NCBI GenBank assembly: GCA_963750195.1
Contig: CAVVPS010000009.1
Location: 62,001 to 126,000 of the forward strand
Direction of reading: 5' to 3'
From: AP-15 sp963750195
GTDB taxonomy: Bacteria; Pseudomonadota; Alphaproteobacteria; ATCC43930; CGMCC-115725
Length of the DNA stretch: 64,000 nt
Part shown: positions 25,209-34,165 of the stretch, piece after piece
Layout of the letters: each line of letters starts with the position of its first letter
Position numbering within the stretch: position 1 is the first letter of the stretch
The notes under the pieces: model-generated
The model's database searches: none
Seen by the model: the letters and a program-made list of their open reading frames with translations, nothing else
Told to the model about the DNA's origin: nothing
Made by a program: the position numbers and the translations under genes

Positions 25209-27638
25209 ATGGCCAGATCGATGGGTTTTTCGGTTGGTGCGCGCGGACGTCATTTGCGCGCCTGGACGGAGACGCTCGCTGCGCTGAAGCGGCGCGTCTG
25301 CGAGACCTTGGGCTTTGGGCTGCTGCTCGGCGCACTCCTCGTAGCTGCGGCGCTGTTTTCCTATGATCCGCGGGACCCCTCGCTGGACACGGCGGTCGAT
25401 TCCGGGGCGCACAACTTCCTCGGCTATGACGGCGCCGTGCTCGCCGACATCTTGCGCCAGAGTCTGGGGCTCGCCGCCTTCGTGATCCCGATCGTGCTGT
25501 TCGGCTGGTCATTGCGGCTGATGCTCGACCGTCCGCTGCGATCCTTGTGGCGCAAGCTCGGCCTGCTGCCGGTCGCGCTGGTTGTAGCGGCGCTGGCGCT
25601 GTCGATCCTCGATCAATCGGCGCTTTGCGCCGCGCCGGGCTGTGGTGGCGCCGTCGGCTGGGGGCTGCAGCGGTTGTTGGCTCTGGCCGGGCTCGGAACC
25701 GCGGCATTGCCGATCGCGATGATGGCGGCGGCCGGCTTCGGCCTTTCGCTGTTGCTGATACTCGGACTTTCCTGGCGTGACTGGCGCGACCTCGGCGCCG
25801 GCGCGGGGAGCGGCGCCGGCCGTGTCGCGGTCTTGTCAGGTCGCGGAACAGTGGCGGCGGCCGGGTTGGGGGGAAGGCTGCTTAGGCGCTGGTGGCAGGC
25901 CCGATCGGGCCGCGCGAGCCACCCCTCCGCCGCGTCAGAGCCGCGCCCGGGGGAGGTCGTAGCACGGCTGCCGGGCCGGCGCGAGCCGCGTATCGACCGT
26001 GGTGGACCACCGCAACCAAGCGACAAGGAACGCGAACGAACCGGCCTGATCCGGTTTATCGCCCCGCAGCCGAGGCCGCCGACGCCAGGCAGGCGCGGCG
26101 AAGAAGACCGTCAGCCGAGGCTCGACCTGGTGCCCGACGAAGAGCCGGTTCTGCCCTCGCTCGAGCTGTTGGAAAAGCCGCCCGCCGCCAAGGCCGCTGC
26201 CGTCGACGAAGACGCACTCGCCAAGAACGCCCGGATGCTCGAAACGGTGCTCGAGGATTACGGTGTGCGCGGCCAGATCGTCCAGGTGCGCCCCGGTCCG
26301 GTGGTGACGCTGTACGAGCTCGAACCGGCGCCAGGCATCAAGGCGTCACGGATCATCGGTCTTGCCGACGATATCGCCCGCTCGATGAGCGCCATCTCGG
26401 TCCGCGTCGCGGTCGTGCCGGGGCGGACGGTGATCGGTATCGAGTTGCCGAACCGCAAGGCCGAAACGGTGTTTCTGCGCGAGTTGCTCGATTCGCCCAC
26501 CTATGAAAAGCACCCGGGCCGTCTCGCGCTGATTCTCGGCAAGGATATTTCGGGCGAGCCGATCCTCGCGGACCTCGCCCGGATGCCGCATCTGCTGATC
26601 GCCGGCACGACCGGGTCTGGAAAGTCGGTCGGCATCAACACGATGATCCTCTCAATTCTGTATCGGATGCCACCCGACCGCTGCAAATTCATCATGGTCG
26701 ATCCGAAAATGCTGGAGCTATCGGTTTATGACGGCATCCCGCACCTGCTCGCTCCGGTCGTCACCGATCCGCGCAAGGCCGTTCTGGCGCTGAAATGGAC
26801 CGTGCGCGAGATGGAGAACCGATATCGCAAGATGTCGAAGCTCGGGGTGCGCAATATCGACGGCTTCAACGCCCGGCTCGCCGAGGCGGCGGCCAAGGGC
26901 GAAAGCCTGGTCCGCAAGGTGCAGACCGGCTTTGACCCCGAGACCGGCGAGCCGATCTTCGAGCCGCAACCCTTCGACACCAGCGAATTGCCGCTGATCA
27001 TCGTCGTCGTGGACGAAATGGCCGATCTGATGCTGGTCGCCGGCAAGGACATCGAGGCGGCGATCCAACGCTTGGCGCAGATGGCGCGCGCAGCCGGCAT
27101 TCACATCATCATGGCCACCCAGCGTCCGTCGGTCGACGTGATCACCGGCACGATCAAGGCGAATTTCCCGACCCGGATCAGCTTTCAGGTCACCTCGAAG
27201 ATCGACAGCCGCACAATTCTCGGCGAAGGCGGCGCCGAGCAACTCCTCGGCCGCGGCGACATGCTCTACATGGCGGGCGGCGGGCGCGTCACCCGCGTTC
27301 ATGGCCCGTTTGTCTCGGACGAGGAGGTCGAGCGCGTCGTCTCGTTCCTCAAGGAGCGCGGCGAGCCTGACTACATCGACGAGATCACCGAGGACGACGA
27401 GGCTTCGTTCGATCCGCTCGCCGGCGAGGATGATGGCGAATCCGGCGACATGCTGTATCGGCAGGCGGTCGCGGTTGTTTGCCACGAGCGCAAGGCGTCG
27501 ACCAGCTTTGTGCAGCGCCATCTGCAGATCGGCTACAACCGGGCGGCGCGGATCATCGAACGGATGGAGGCCGAAGGCGTCGTCAGCGCCGCCAATCATG
27601 TCGGCAAGCGGGAGGTTCTGGCGCGCGGCGGCGATTGA
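25209..27638 (+). CDS. ftsK: DNA translocase FtsK
   Basis: Septal DNA motor that clears chromosome termini during division and activates XerCD at dif. The 809 residues contain four N-terminal membrane helices (about 35-51, 86-105, 118-135, 150-187), a Pro/Arg-rich linker (about 200-320), an alpha-beta motor and a winged-helix gamma domain. Walker A is AGTTGSGKSVGIN near 466-478. Walker B is IIVVVDEMADLMLV near 600. The ATQRPSVDVITG motif follows. The gamma domain (YRQAVAVVCHERKASTSFVQRHLQIG) at the C-terminus recognises KOPS-type DNA. The linker is short compared with E. coli, as usual in alphaproteobacteria. It is followed 70 bases later by lolA. Confidence 0.95.
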   Translation: MARSMGFSVGARGRHLRAWTETLAALKRRVCETLGFGLLLGALLVAAALFSYDPRDPSLDTAVDSGAHNFLGYDGAVLADILRQSLGLAAFVIPIVLFGWSLRLMLDRPLRSLWRKLGLLPVALVVAALALSILDQSALCAAPGCGGAVGWGLQRLLALAGLGTAALPIAMMAAAGFGLSLLLILGLSWRDWRDLGAGAGSGAGRVAVLSGRGTVAAAGLGGRLLRRWWQARSGRASHPSAASEPRPGEVVARLPGRREPRIDRGGPPQPSDKERERTGLIRFIAPQPRPPTPGRRGEEDRQPRLDLVPDEEPVLPSLELLEKPPAAKAAAVDEDALAKNARMLETVLEDYGVRGQIVQVRPGPVVTLYELEPAPGIKASRIIGLADDIARSMSAISVRVAVVPGRTVIGIELPNRKAETVFLRELLDSPTYEKHPGRLALILGKDISGEPILADLARMPHLLIAGTTGSGKSVGINTMILSILYRMPPDRCKFIMVDPKMLELSVYDGIPHLLAPVVTDPRKAVLALKWTVREMENRYRKMSKLGVRNIDGFNARLAEAAAKGESLVRKVQTGFDPETGEPIFEPQPFDTSELPLIIVVVDEMADLMLVAGKDIEAAIQRLAQMARAAGIHIIMATQRPSVDVITGTIKANFPTRISFQVTSKIDSRTILGEGGAEQLLGRGDMLYMAGGGRVTRVHGPFVSDEEVERVVSFLKERGEPDYIDEITEDDEASFDPLAGEDDGESGDMLYRQAVAVVCHERKASTSFVQRHLQIGYNRAARIIERMEAEGVVSAANHVGKREVLARGGD

Positions 27639-27708
27639 GCGCAATTGACGCGGGCGGCTGCCGCTCTCATCTCCCCGGAACCGTGGTTGGAGCCAGGAAA
27701 AGGGCAAT

Positions 27709-28419
27709 ATGGCCGGGATCGGGAAAGGTCGGGGGCCGGGGGGTGTTTCACCAGAGCGTCGAGGTCTCCTCCGCGGCGTATTGTTGGCCGCGGGCTTGGC
27801 GTTTGCGCTGCTCCTGCTGCCGGAGGTTTCCGCGTGGGCCGATGCGCCGCCGCAGCCAGCGGCATTGACCGCGCAGGACCAGGCCGATTTGCAGCGAATT
27901 GCCGCGTATTTGAACGGGATCGGCACAATGACCGCCCGATTCCACCAATATTCGGCCAATGGCGGCACCGCCGAAGGCTGGGTGTGGATGGAACGGCCGG
28001 GCCGGATGCGCTTCCAATACGACCCGCCGACCCCGATTGTGCTGATCGCCGACCGTTTTTATGTCTACTACGTCGATACCCAGCTGGCCGAGATGTCCAA
28101 GGTCGGGTTGAAATTCACTCCGGCATGGTTTTTGCTGCGCGTTCCGATCAGCTTCGATGACCTCGTCGTCACCCGCTTCGAGCGCGGCGCCAATTCGCTG
28201 CGGATCACGGTCGTCGATCCCAAGGCGCCGGACAACGGCAATTTGACGATGGAGTTCAGCGACCAGCCGTTGTCTTTGAGGCAATGGACGATCGTGGATC
28301 AGCAGCATCACACAACGACGGTATCGCTGTCGGAAGAGCAATTCGGTATGGCGCTCGACCCCAAGCTGTTTGTATACCAGGATCCCTACGCCAACAGCCG
28401 CCGCTACAACGATAATTGA
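27709..28419 (+). CDS. lolA: outer-membrane lipoprotein carrier protein LolA
   Basis: Periplasmic chaperone that takes lipoproteins from LolCDE to LolB at the outer membrane. The 236 residues include an N-terminal signal sequence (about residues 23-44, LLAAGLAFALLLL then AWA-D). The mature open beta-barrel starts with AQDQADLQRIAAYLNGIGTM. Family strands are TARFHQYSANGGTAEGWVWM, RPGRMRFQYDPP and DRFYVYYVDTQLAEM. The ftsK-lolA-xthA order is common in alphaproteobacteria and supports the call. The first 20 residues before the hydrophobic core are rather long, so a later start is possible. Confidence 0.9.
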   Translation: MAGIGKGRGPGGVSPERRGLLRGVLLAAGLAFALLLLPEVSAWADAPPQPAALTAQDQADLQRIAAYLNGIGTMTARFHQYSANGGTAEGWVWMERPGRMRFQYDPPTPIVLIADRFYVYYVDTQLAEMSKVGLKFTPAWFLLRVPISFDDLVVTRFERGANSLRITVVDPKAPDNGNLTMEFSDQPLSLRQWTIVDQQHHTTTVSLSEEQFGMALDPKLFVYQDPYANSRRYNDN

Positions 28420-28428
28420 GTCAGCCTG

Positions 28429-29202
28429 ATGCCAGCCCGTCCTTCGCCGATCGTCGGTATCCCCGCCTGTATGCGCACTATCAAGGAGCGGGTATTTCAT
28501 ACAGTCACCGACAAATATCCGAACGCGATCATCGCTGCGACCGGATGTCTACCGGTGCTGATCCCGGCGATCGGGTCCAAGGTCGATATGTGCGGCGTGC
28601 TCGACGCGCTCGACGGCTTGCTGCTGACCGGCAGCCCCTCCAATGTCCATCCGAGCGAGTATGGAGACGAGCCGCTCGACGCCGAAATCCTGCATGATCC
28701 CGAGCGCGACGCGACGACCCTGCCGTTGATCCGCGAAGCGGTGCGGCGCGACCTGCCGGTGTTGGCAATTTGCCGCGGCATTCAGGAGCTTAACGTCGCT
28801 CTGGGCGGCACTTTGCATCAACGGGTGCACGAGGTTCCGGGACAACTCAATCATCGCCACCGAAAGGAATCGCCGGACGGCGCCTATGGGCCCGCGCACC
28901 CGGTGACCTTGACCGCTGGAGGGATGCTCGCCGGGCTCGCCGGCAGCCTCGAGGTCATGGTCAATTCGCTGCATTCGCAAGGGATCGACTGCCCGGCTCC
29001 ACGGCTTCGCGTCGAGGCGGTAGCGCCCGACGGCCAGATCGAAGGGGTGAGCCTGCCCGAAGCGCGGTTCGTCGTCGGCGTGCAGTGGCATCCCGAGTTC
29101 AAGGCGCTGGAAAACCCGTTCTCGGCGGCGCTATTCGCCGCCTTTGCGCGGAGTTGTCATGCAGCCGCTGCGGGTGTCGCCGCGGCCAGTCGCGCGGCGT
29201 GA
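28429..29202 (+). CDS. gamma-glutamyl-GABA hydrolase-like class I amidotransferase (PuuD type)
   Basis: Class I glutamine-amidotransferase fold, 257 residues, of the peptidase C26 / PuuD family that hydrolyses gamma-glutamyl compounds. The catalytic triad is visible: nucleophile C115 in AICRGIQELNVALGG, and H221 and E223 in VQWHPEF. Early family motif IPACMR and the LLTGSPSNVHPS loop (65-76) are also present. It begins 9 bases after lolA and so may share its transcript. Its placement between lolA and xthA is an insertion into an otherwise common gene order. Possible substrates are gamma-glutamyl-GABA or other gamma-glutamyl amines. Confidence 0.88.
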   Translation: MPARPSPIVGIPACMRTIKERVFHTVTDKYPNAIIAATGCLPVLIPAIGSKVDMCGVLDALDGLLLTGSPSNVHPSEYGDEPLDAEILHDPERDATTLPLIREAVRRDLPVLAICRGIQELNVALGGTLHQRVHEVPGQLNHRHRKESPDGAYGPAHPVTLTAGGMLAGLAGSLEVMVNSLHSQGIDCPAPRLRVEAVAPDGQIEGVSLPEARFVVGVQWHPEFKALENPFSAALFAAFARSCHAAAAGVAAASRAA

Positions 29203-29390
29203 GCGAGCCGGGATTGGTTCCGCCGCACTGCATGCGTTTTTTTTGTTTCGGGCATGCACGAATCGGGGTTTGTTTTCCCTTGAGCGGATCCCATTTTCTG
29301 TATCCAGAAGCGGGGAGAGCATGATGCTCTCTCAAAAACGGCCCCGTCTCCCCTACGGGACCGATTTCCCCCAAACGCTTCTGACATGCA

Positions 29391-29430
29391 GGCGCCCGGT
29401 CTTCCCCCCCGACCGGGCGCCGTTGTGTTT
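29391..29430 (+). terminator. strong intrinsic terminator
   Basis: GGCGCCCGGTC (29391-29401) and GACCGGGCGCC (29411-29421) form a perfect 11-base stem around TTCCCCCCC, followed by GTTGTGTTT. It lies 190 bases after the PuuD-type gene and 34 bases before xthA. It should end transcription coming from lolA or from an unannotated transcript in the gap, and xthA must then be transcribed from a start between the hairpin and its ATG or by read-through. Confidence 0.6.
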
Positions 29431-29463
29431 GTGGGGTCCTGGTCTTCCGCAGATTGCCGGGTG

Positions 29464-30261
29464 ATGAGCCTACGGCTTGCTACCTGGAACATCAATTCGG
29501 TGCGGCTGCGCATCGACAATGTCTGCCGATTGATCGCGGAGTGGGCGCCCGACGTCTTGTGCCTTCAGGAGACGAAGACACCGGACGAGTTCTTCCCGCA
29601 CGAAGCGATGGAAGCGCTCGGCTATCGCCACCAGCTGGTGCACGGTATGAAGGGCTATAACGGGGTCGCGATCGTCTCGCGTCTCCCGTTCGACATGTCC
29701 GAGACGCGAAGCTGGTGCGCCCGCGCGGATTGTCGGCACGCGACCGCGGTGCTGCCTGGCGGCATCGAGCTGCACAACATCTACGTTCCGGCCGGCGGCG
29801 ACATAGCCGACCCGGAGGCTAACCCGAAATTCGCCCACAAACTTCAATTTCTCGATGAGGTTACCGCCTGGTTTGCCGCAGAGCGGGCTGGCGGCCGCGC
29901 GATGGTCGCGGTCGGAGACTTCAACATTGCCCCGCTCGAGTCCGATGTCTGGTCGCACAAGCAATTGTTGAGCGTCGTCAGTCATACCCCGGTCGAGGTC
30001 GAGCGCCTCGCCCGCTTGCAGCAGGCCGGCGGCTTTGTCGACGCGGTACGGCATTTTGTTCCACCGCCGGAGCGGCTCTATACTTGGTGGAGCTATCGCG
30101 CCCGCGACTGGGCGGCCTCGGACCGGGGCCGCCGCCTCGACCACATCTGGGCGACCCCCGCGCTCGTCGGTGCCCTGTCTGAGACCCGGATCTATCGCGA
30201 CAGCCGCAGCTGGGACAAAGCCTCCGACCACGTCCCGGTCATGCTGACGATCGGCAAGTGA
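29464..30261 (+). CDS. xthA: exodeoxyribonuclease III
   Basis: Apurinic/apyrimidinic endonuclease and 3'-5' exonuclease for base-excision repair, 265 residues. Family motifs: LRLATWNINSVRLR at 3-16 (metal Asn), VLCLQETKTP at 31-40 (metal Glu E36), YNGVAIVSR, LHNIYVPAGGD, VAVGDFNIAP (Asp and Asn), YTWWSYRARDWAASDRGRRLDHIWATP and the terminal DHVPV with the catalytic His. ATG 29464 is chosen because homology starts immediately, although the frame is open upstream. The last 23 bases overlap the convergent methyltransferase gene. Confidence 0.93.
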   Translation: MSLRLATWNINSVRLRIDNVCRLIAEWAPDVLCLQETKTPDEFFPHEAMEALGYRHQLVHGMKGYNGVAIVSRLPFDMSETRSWCARADCRHATAVLPGGIELHNIYVPAGGDIADPEANPKFAHKLQFLDEVTAWFAAERAGGRAMVAVGDFNIAPLESDVWSHKQLLSVVSHTPVEVERLARLQQAGGFVDAVRHFVPPPERLYTWWSYRARDWAASDRGRRLDHIWATPALVGALSETRIYRDSRSWDKASDHVPVMLTIGK

Positions 30262-30745
30262 TGCGGCGATAGAGGTTGTACCGGCCGGCGGCGACCCCTT
30301 CCGGCGGCTCCAGCCGAGCCAGCTCAGGAGCGGCGATCGACGGTTCGCTGACGAGGACCGCGCCCTGGCGCAGCAGCGGAACGATAAGCGGCACTAATTC
30401 CACGGCGAGCGCTCGGCTCGCGGCAACGTCGCCGCTTGCCGGGTCGAGATGGGCCAGCGCGATCCGGCCTTCGAGCCATTCGCGCGCGGCTCGCAACGTG
30501 TCGCGCATGTCGCCGAGGAGCAAAAATTCGGGCGGCGGCACGCAATCCGGATGGGCGGCGACGCTGCGCTCGCAGACGTAGATTTGCCGGTCCGGACAGA
30601 GCTCGCGCAGATGATCGTAGGTGCGGCCGTTGCCGAGCCCGAGCTCAAGCGCCGGCCCGTCGAGACCGCCGACCAGTTCGGCCGCCATGTCGAGGCAGGC
30701 GCGCTGCGCCTCGAGCCGGCGGATGAAGCTGTCGAGCCGGCTCAC
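30239..30745 (-). CDS. class I SAM-dependent methyltransferase (Methyltransf_17-like)
   Basis: The 168-residue product has a SAM-binding nucleotide fold. Motif I is ALELGLGNGRTYDHLRE at 32-48. The second strand has YVCERSVAAHPDCVPPPEF with an acidic residue at the ribose position. A later DPASGD stands in the motif IV region. This small family keeps the LGLGNGRTYDHLRE signature. The substrate is unknown. The start MSRLDSFIRRLEAQRACLDMA is a typical helix. It overlaps xthA by 23 bases on the opposite strand and lies 19 bases downstream of the cNMP-binding gene on the same strand, so it may be transcribed with that gene. Confidence 0.82.
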   Translation of the reverse strand: MSRLDSFIRRLEAQRACLDMAAELVGGLDGPALELGLGNGRTYDHLRELCPDRQIYVCERSVAAHPDCVPPPEFLLLGDMRDTLRAAREWLEGRIALAHLDPASGDVAASRALAVELVPLIVPLLRQGAVLVSEPSIAAPELARLEPPEGVAAGRYNLYRRITCRSSA

Positions 30746-30764
30746 CGCGAATTAGGCGGACGGA

Positions 30765-31248
30765 TCAGGCGGCAATCCCGGTCTTCTCACGCAGCCGCTT
30801 GACCTCGGCGAGCGAGGTGCGCAGCTGATTGTTGGCGGCTTCGAGCCGGTGCGCCAGTTCCTGCATGATCGAGACCGAAATATTGGGGAATTCGCGCACC
30901 ATGCGCATGAACGGCTCCTTCGAGATACGCAGGGCGATAAGTCGATCCTTGGCGCGGACCGTCGCATTACGCGGCATGTTGCACAATATGCCCATCTCGC
31001 CCACGGTCTCGTTGGCGCCGAGCGGTCGCCAGGATCACCGGCCCGGCGGGCGTCTCGGCGAAGACCTCGGCGTGCCCCTCGATGATCAGATAGGCGGCAT
31101 CGGCGGGATCGCCCTGGCGCATGATCAGCTTGCCCGGATCGAACCCGACCCGCTCGCTCATGAACGCCAGGAGCTTCAGCCTGGACGGCTCGACCTCGGC
31201 GAACAGCGGCACCCGCCGCAACAATTCGAATTCCTGCTTCAGGCTCAT
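30765..31248 (-). CDS. cyclic-nucleotide-binding domain protein, interrupted by one frameshift
   Basis: Stand-alone cNMP-binding (CRP-like beta-roll) protein of about 160 residues. The first part reads LLRRVPLFAEVEPSRLKLLAF, then LIMRQGDPADAAYLIIEGHAEVF. At about 31020 one base is extra and the protein continues as ANETVGEMGILCNMPRNATVRA, the phosphate-binding cassette, then MRMVREFPNISVSIMQELAHRLEAAN. There is no helix-turn-helix domain, so it is not a CRP-type regulator but probably a sensor subunit. It lies 35 bases downstream of the unusual ABC exporter and is likely co-transcribed, so cyclic nucleotide may control that exporter. No other damage is seen. Confidence 0.8.
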
Positions 31249-31283
31249 TTACCTCCCTCCATTCTCTTGCCGTCTCGGTTCGG

Positions 31284-34095
31284 TCATTCGGCTGCGAGGA
31301 GAAAGGACATCAGCGAACCCTTTGGCTCGAGTTCGGCAGGGGTCCCCTGCTCCTGCAGCTTGCCGTTGCTCATGACGAGCACCCGGTCGAAGTTGCGGGC
31401 CAGGCTTGCGCGGTGCAGCACCCAGATGAGGCCACGACCGACGAATTCATCCATCAATCCCTTGGTCACTTTCGCCTGGGCCTGCCCGTCAAGCGCCGAG
31501 GTCGCTTCGTTGAGGATCAAGAGATCTGGCCGCTTGAGCACGGCGCGGGCGATCGCCGTCTTTTGCCGCTCCGCCAAGGACAGACGCGATCCGCCGGTTC
31601 CGACATTGTAGTCGAGCCCGACTTCGATGACGGTCTGGCGAAGCGCCAGAGTATCGATGATCTCAGCCAGCAATTTGGGGATGCGCAACGGCGCATCCGC
31701 CTCGCCATAGGCGATCTTGCCGAATAGGATGTTGTCCTGCACCGAGGCGGCGGCGTTGTATCGCTCGACGTCGAAGAACTCGATCTGGCGCCGCCCCTCG
31801 GGCGGAAGATCGGCGCGAAACACCCGGCGCGCCTCAAGCAAACGATTTTGCATCGTCTCGTCGAGGACATCGAGCCGGTGCCGCGCGGGGATCAGCTTGA
31901 ACGGCAGCGAAAGCAGCCGCGCGCGATCCTCCTTGCCGAGCGCCGCCGTTCCGCCCTTGCCGATCCGCGCTGAGGATCGCGGCGAATTCGGGCAAGTCAT
32001 TGGCGCCGATGAAGCTGAATTGCTCAAAAAAGGCGTGGTCCGGAGGCAAGTCGGCGAACAGCTCGACCATGGTTTCGGCGACTTCCTTGCCGGCGTCGAC
32101 GAGGTCGTCGATCAGCCCAACCTTGGTTAGAACCTGCAGCACATAATTGTTGTTGGCGAGCGCCTCGAACTCGAAGGCGGGACCGATCGGTGTTCCGAAC
32201 AGCAGGTTCTCCGCGACCGAGGCATTGGTGTTGAACCGTTCCGGATCATAAGTTTCGACGAGGTTGGCGATCTCGTCTTCGACCAGTCGGCGGGCCAGCG
32301 CCTTACGCGCTTCAAGCAGCCGCGCGGCCGTCTCCGGTTCGCTTTCGGGATCGAGGCGCCAGCGCAGCCCAAGGCTGTAGACGTCGCTGTCCGAATCGAG
32401 CTTTGCGAGCACCTCGGTGATGCGCCGCGACAGCGCCTCGCGATCGGCGACACCGGCGGCTTCGTAGTCGATCCAGTCGGCATGGATGTCAAAATCGATG
32501 TTGCCGGATCTTCGTGCCTCAAATAACTGCCTGGCCCGGCGGCGGGCTTCCGCGCCGTCGTACTCTGCCGAGCGCACTGGCGCGTGGCGCAGCGATAGCA
32601 GCAGATTGTCGCGCAAGGTGCCGGCGAATAGATAGGGCATCGCGCCGACATAGCCGATCCGCCGCCCGGTGACCGCGACCGGCAGGGTAGCGAGGTCGGC
32701 GCCGCCGATCGTGATCCGGCCGCTCGTCGGCGGAACCATGCGGGCAAGCATCAAGGCGAGCTCGTTTTTGCCGCTGCCACCCTGACCGATAATCGCGACG
32801 TGTTGAGCGAGGGGGAGGCTGAAGCTGACGGCGTCGACAACGCGGCTGCCGTCATCCTCGGCGAGCGACAGATTGGCGGCGACAAGATCGCCGGTAAACG
32901 GCGGCACCGTTTCGGGTTCGTCGCGTTGCAGCCGAGCGTCCATCATGCCGGCGGGTTGGAATTGCTCGACGATCTGCTCGTACTTGATTTTGGAATCCTG
33001 GAAGGACTGATAGAACGTGAGCAGTTCATTCCACGGCGCGCCTAGCTCCTTCTGGGCGATCAGCACCGCCACCAGCGAGCCCACCGACAGACTGCCGTGG
33101 ATCACCAGATAACCGCCGATCAAAAAGAAGAAAAACGGCGTCAGCTGCCCCATGAAGTTGTTTAGGAATTTGACGAAGAATTTGCGCTGATAAATCTCGA
33201 ACCGGATGTCGTAGATCGTACCGAGCAGATGAGCGAAACCAGTCAGCTGAAGCCTGATCGCGTCGTTGGCGAGAATGTCGGTCATCCCGGTCGCCAATTC
33301 CTGGACGCGGTCGGCAACCTGGCGGACGGTGCGGACCCGGCGTCGGTTCAGCTGGTTGACCTTGCGCTGCAACTTCGGGATGACGTAGCCCTGCACCGGA
33401 TAGAGCGCCACCGCGGCCAGTCCAAGAACCGGATCCTGCATGAACATGAACAGGATGTTGGTCAGCAACGTACCGCCCTGGAACGCTGGGGTCGCCACCG
33501 CATCGCCGACGAAGCCTCCGAGGGACTCGCACTCGGCGGTGATCATCGGAATGATCTGGGCAGACGAGTTTTTGTTGAAATAGGATAGCGGGAATAGCAG
33601 CATCCGCTGATACAGCTGATAGCGGAAGCGCCGCAGCATCCGCTCGCCAAGCCGGCCTTTATAAGTATTCATAAAATACTTAAACCCACCATTAATCAAT
33701 ACCACCACCAAGAATGCGACGCACAGCACCAAGAGATAGTGAATTTGATCGAACTGGATACCAAAGTATGTCTGCGGGACATATTTTGGCTTGATCGCCT
33801 TGTTGGTGATTATTTTTGGCAGCTGGAGCTGATAATAAAGGAACGGGAAGGACGCCAGGGTCAAAAACAGCAGGAAAATCTGTTGGCGCAGGCTGAAGCG
33901 CAAAATGAACCTGTAGATCGACGGCTCGAGCGCAGTCGGGTCCTTGGTCGAGATTTCCGGCGGCGGTGGCGGCGACGGCGCGGCCGCTGGTTCGACCCAG
34001 TCGGGAAGAACCCGACGACGCTCCTGGGCCGGTCGCATCACGTCCTCGGCCGTGCTGAGGACGGCGGCCGCCCCTTTCATCGCGACGAGCTTCAT
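31284..34095 (-). CDS. ABC exporter with duplicated insert in the ATPase domain, interrupted by one frameshift
   Basis: Fused permease-ATPase of about 936 residues. A Pro-rich N-terminus leads to a six-helix ABC transmembrane domain (about 65-390). The nucleotide-binding domain follows, with Walker A GQGGSGKNELAL near 435-446, where Asn replaces the usual Ser/Thr. About 400 residues then separate it from the signature LSLAERQK; the usual distance is near 100-120. The insert holds two similar modules: RLLEAR...YDPERFNTNASVAENLLFG and RLLEAR...FDVERYNAAASVQDNILFG. Walker B reads LLILNEATSALD, with Asn for Asp but the catalytic Glu kept, and the switch His is in VLHRAS. The frame slips by one base at about 31970. 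Substrate unknown. A lipid or glycan is plausible because a glycosyltransferase block starts 70 bases away, divergently. Confidence 0.82.
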
Positions 34096-34165
34096 AAAAA
34101 GATCATTTCCCCACCCGTGCCCCTATGCAATAGTCATACTCCAGGCATGCGCGAGGGGACGTTAA
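34096..34165. promoter_or_regulatory. divergent promoter gap between exporter and glycan block
   Basis: Only 70 bases separate the exporter ATG (34095, minus) from the glycosyltransferase GTG (34166, plus). It contains an AT-rich core near 34126-34142 (TATGCAATAGTCATACT) that could supply -10 elements, and GAGGGGAC, the ribosome binding site of the plus-strand gene. Both units probably start here and may be co-regulated. No operator could be defined. Confidence 0.35.
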
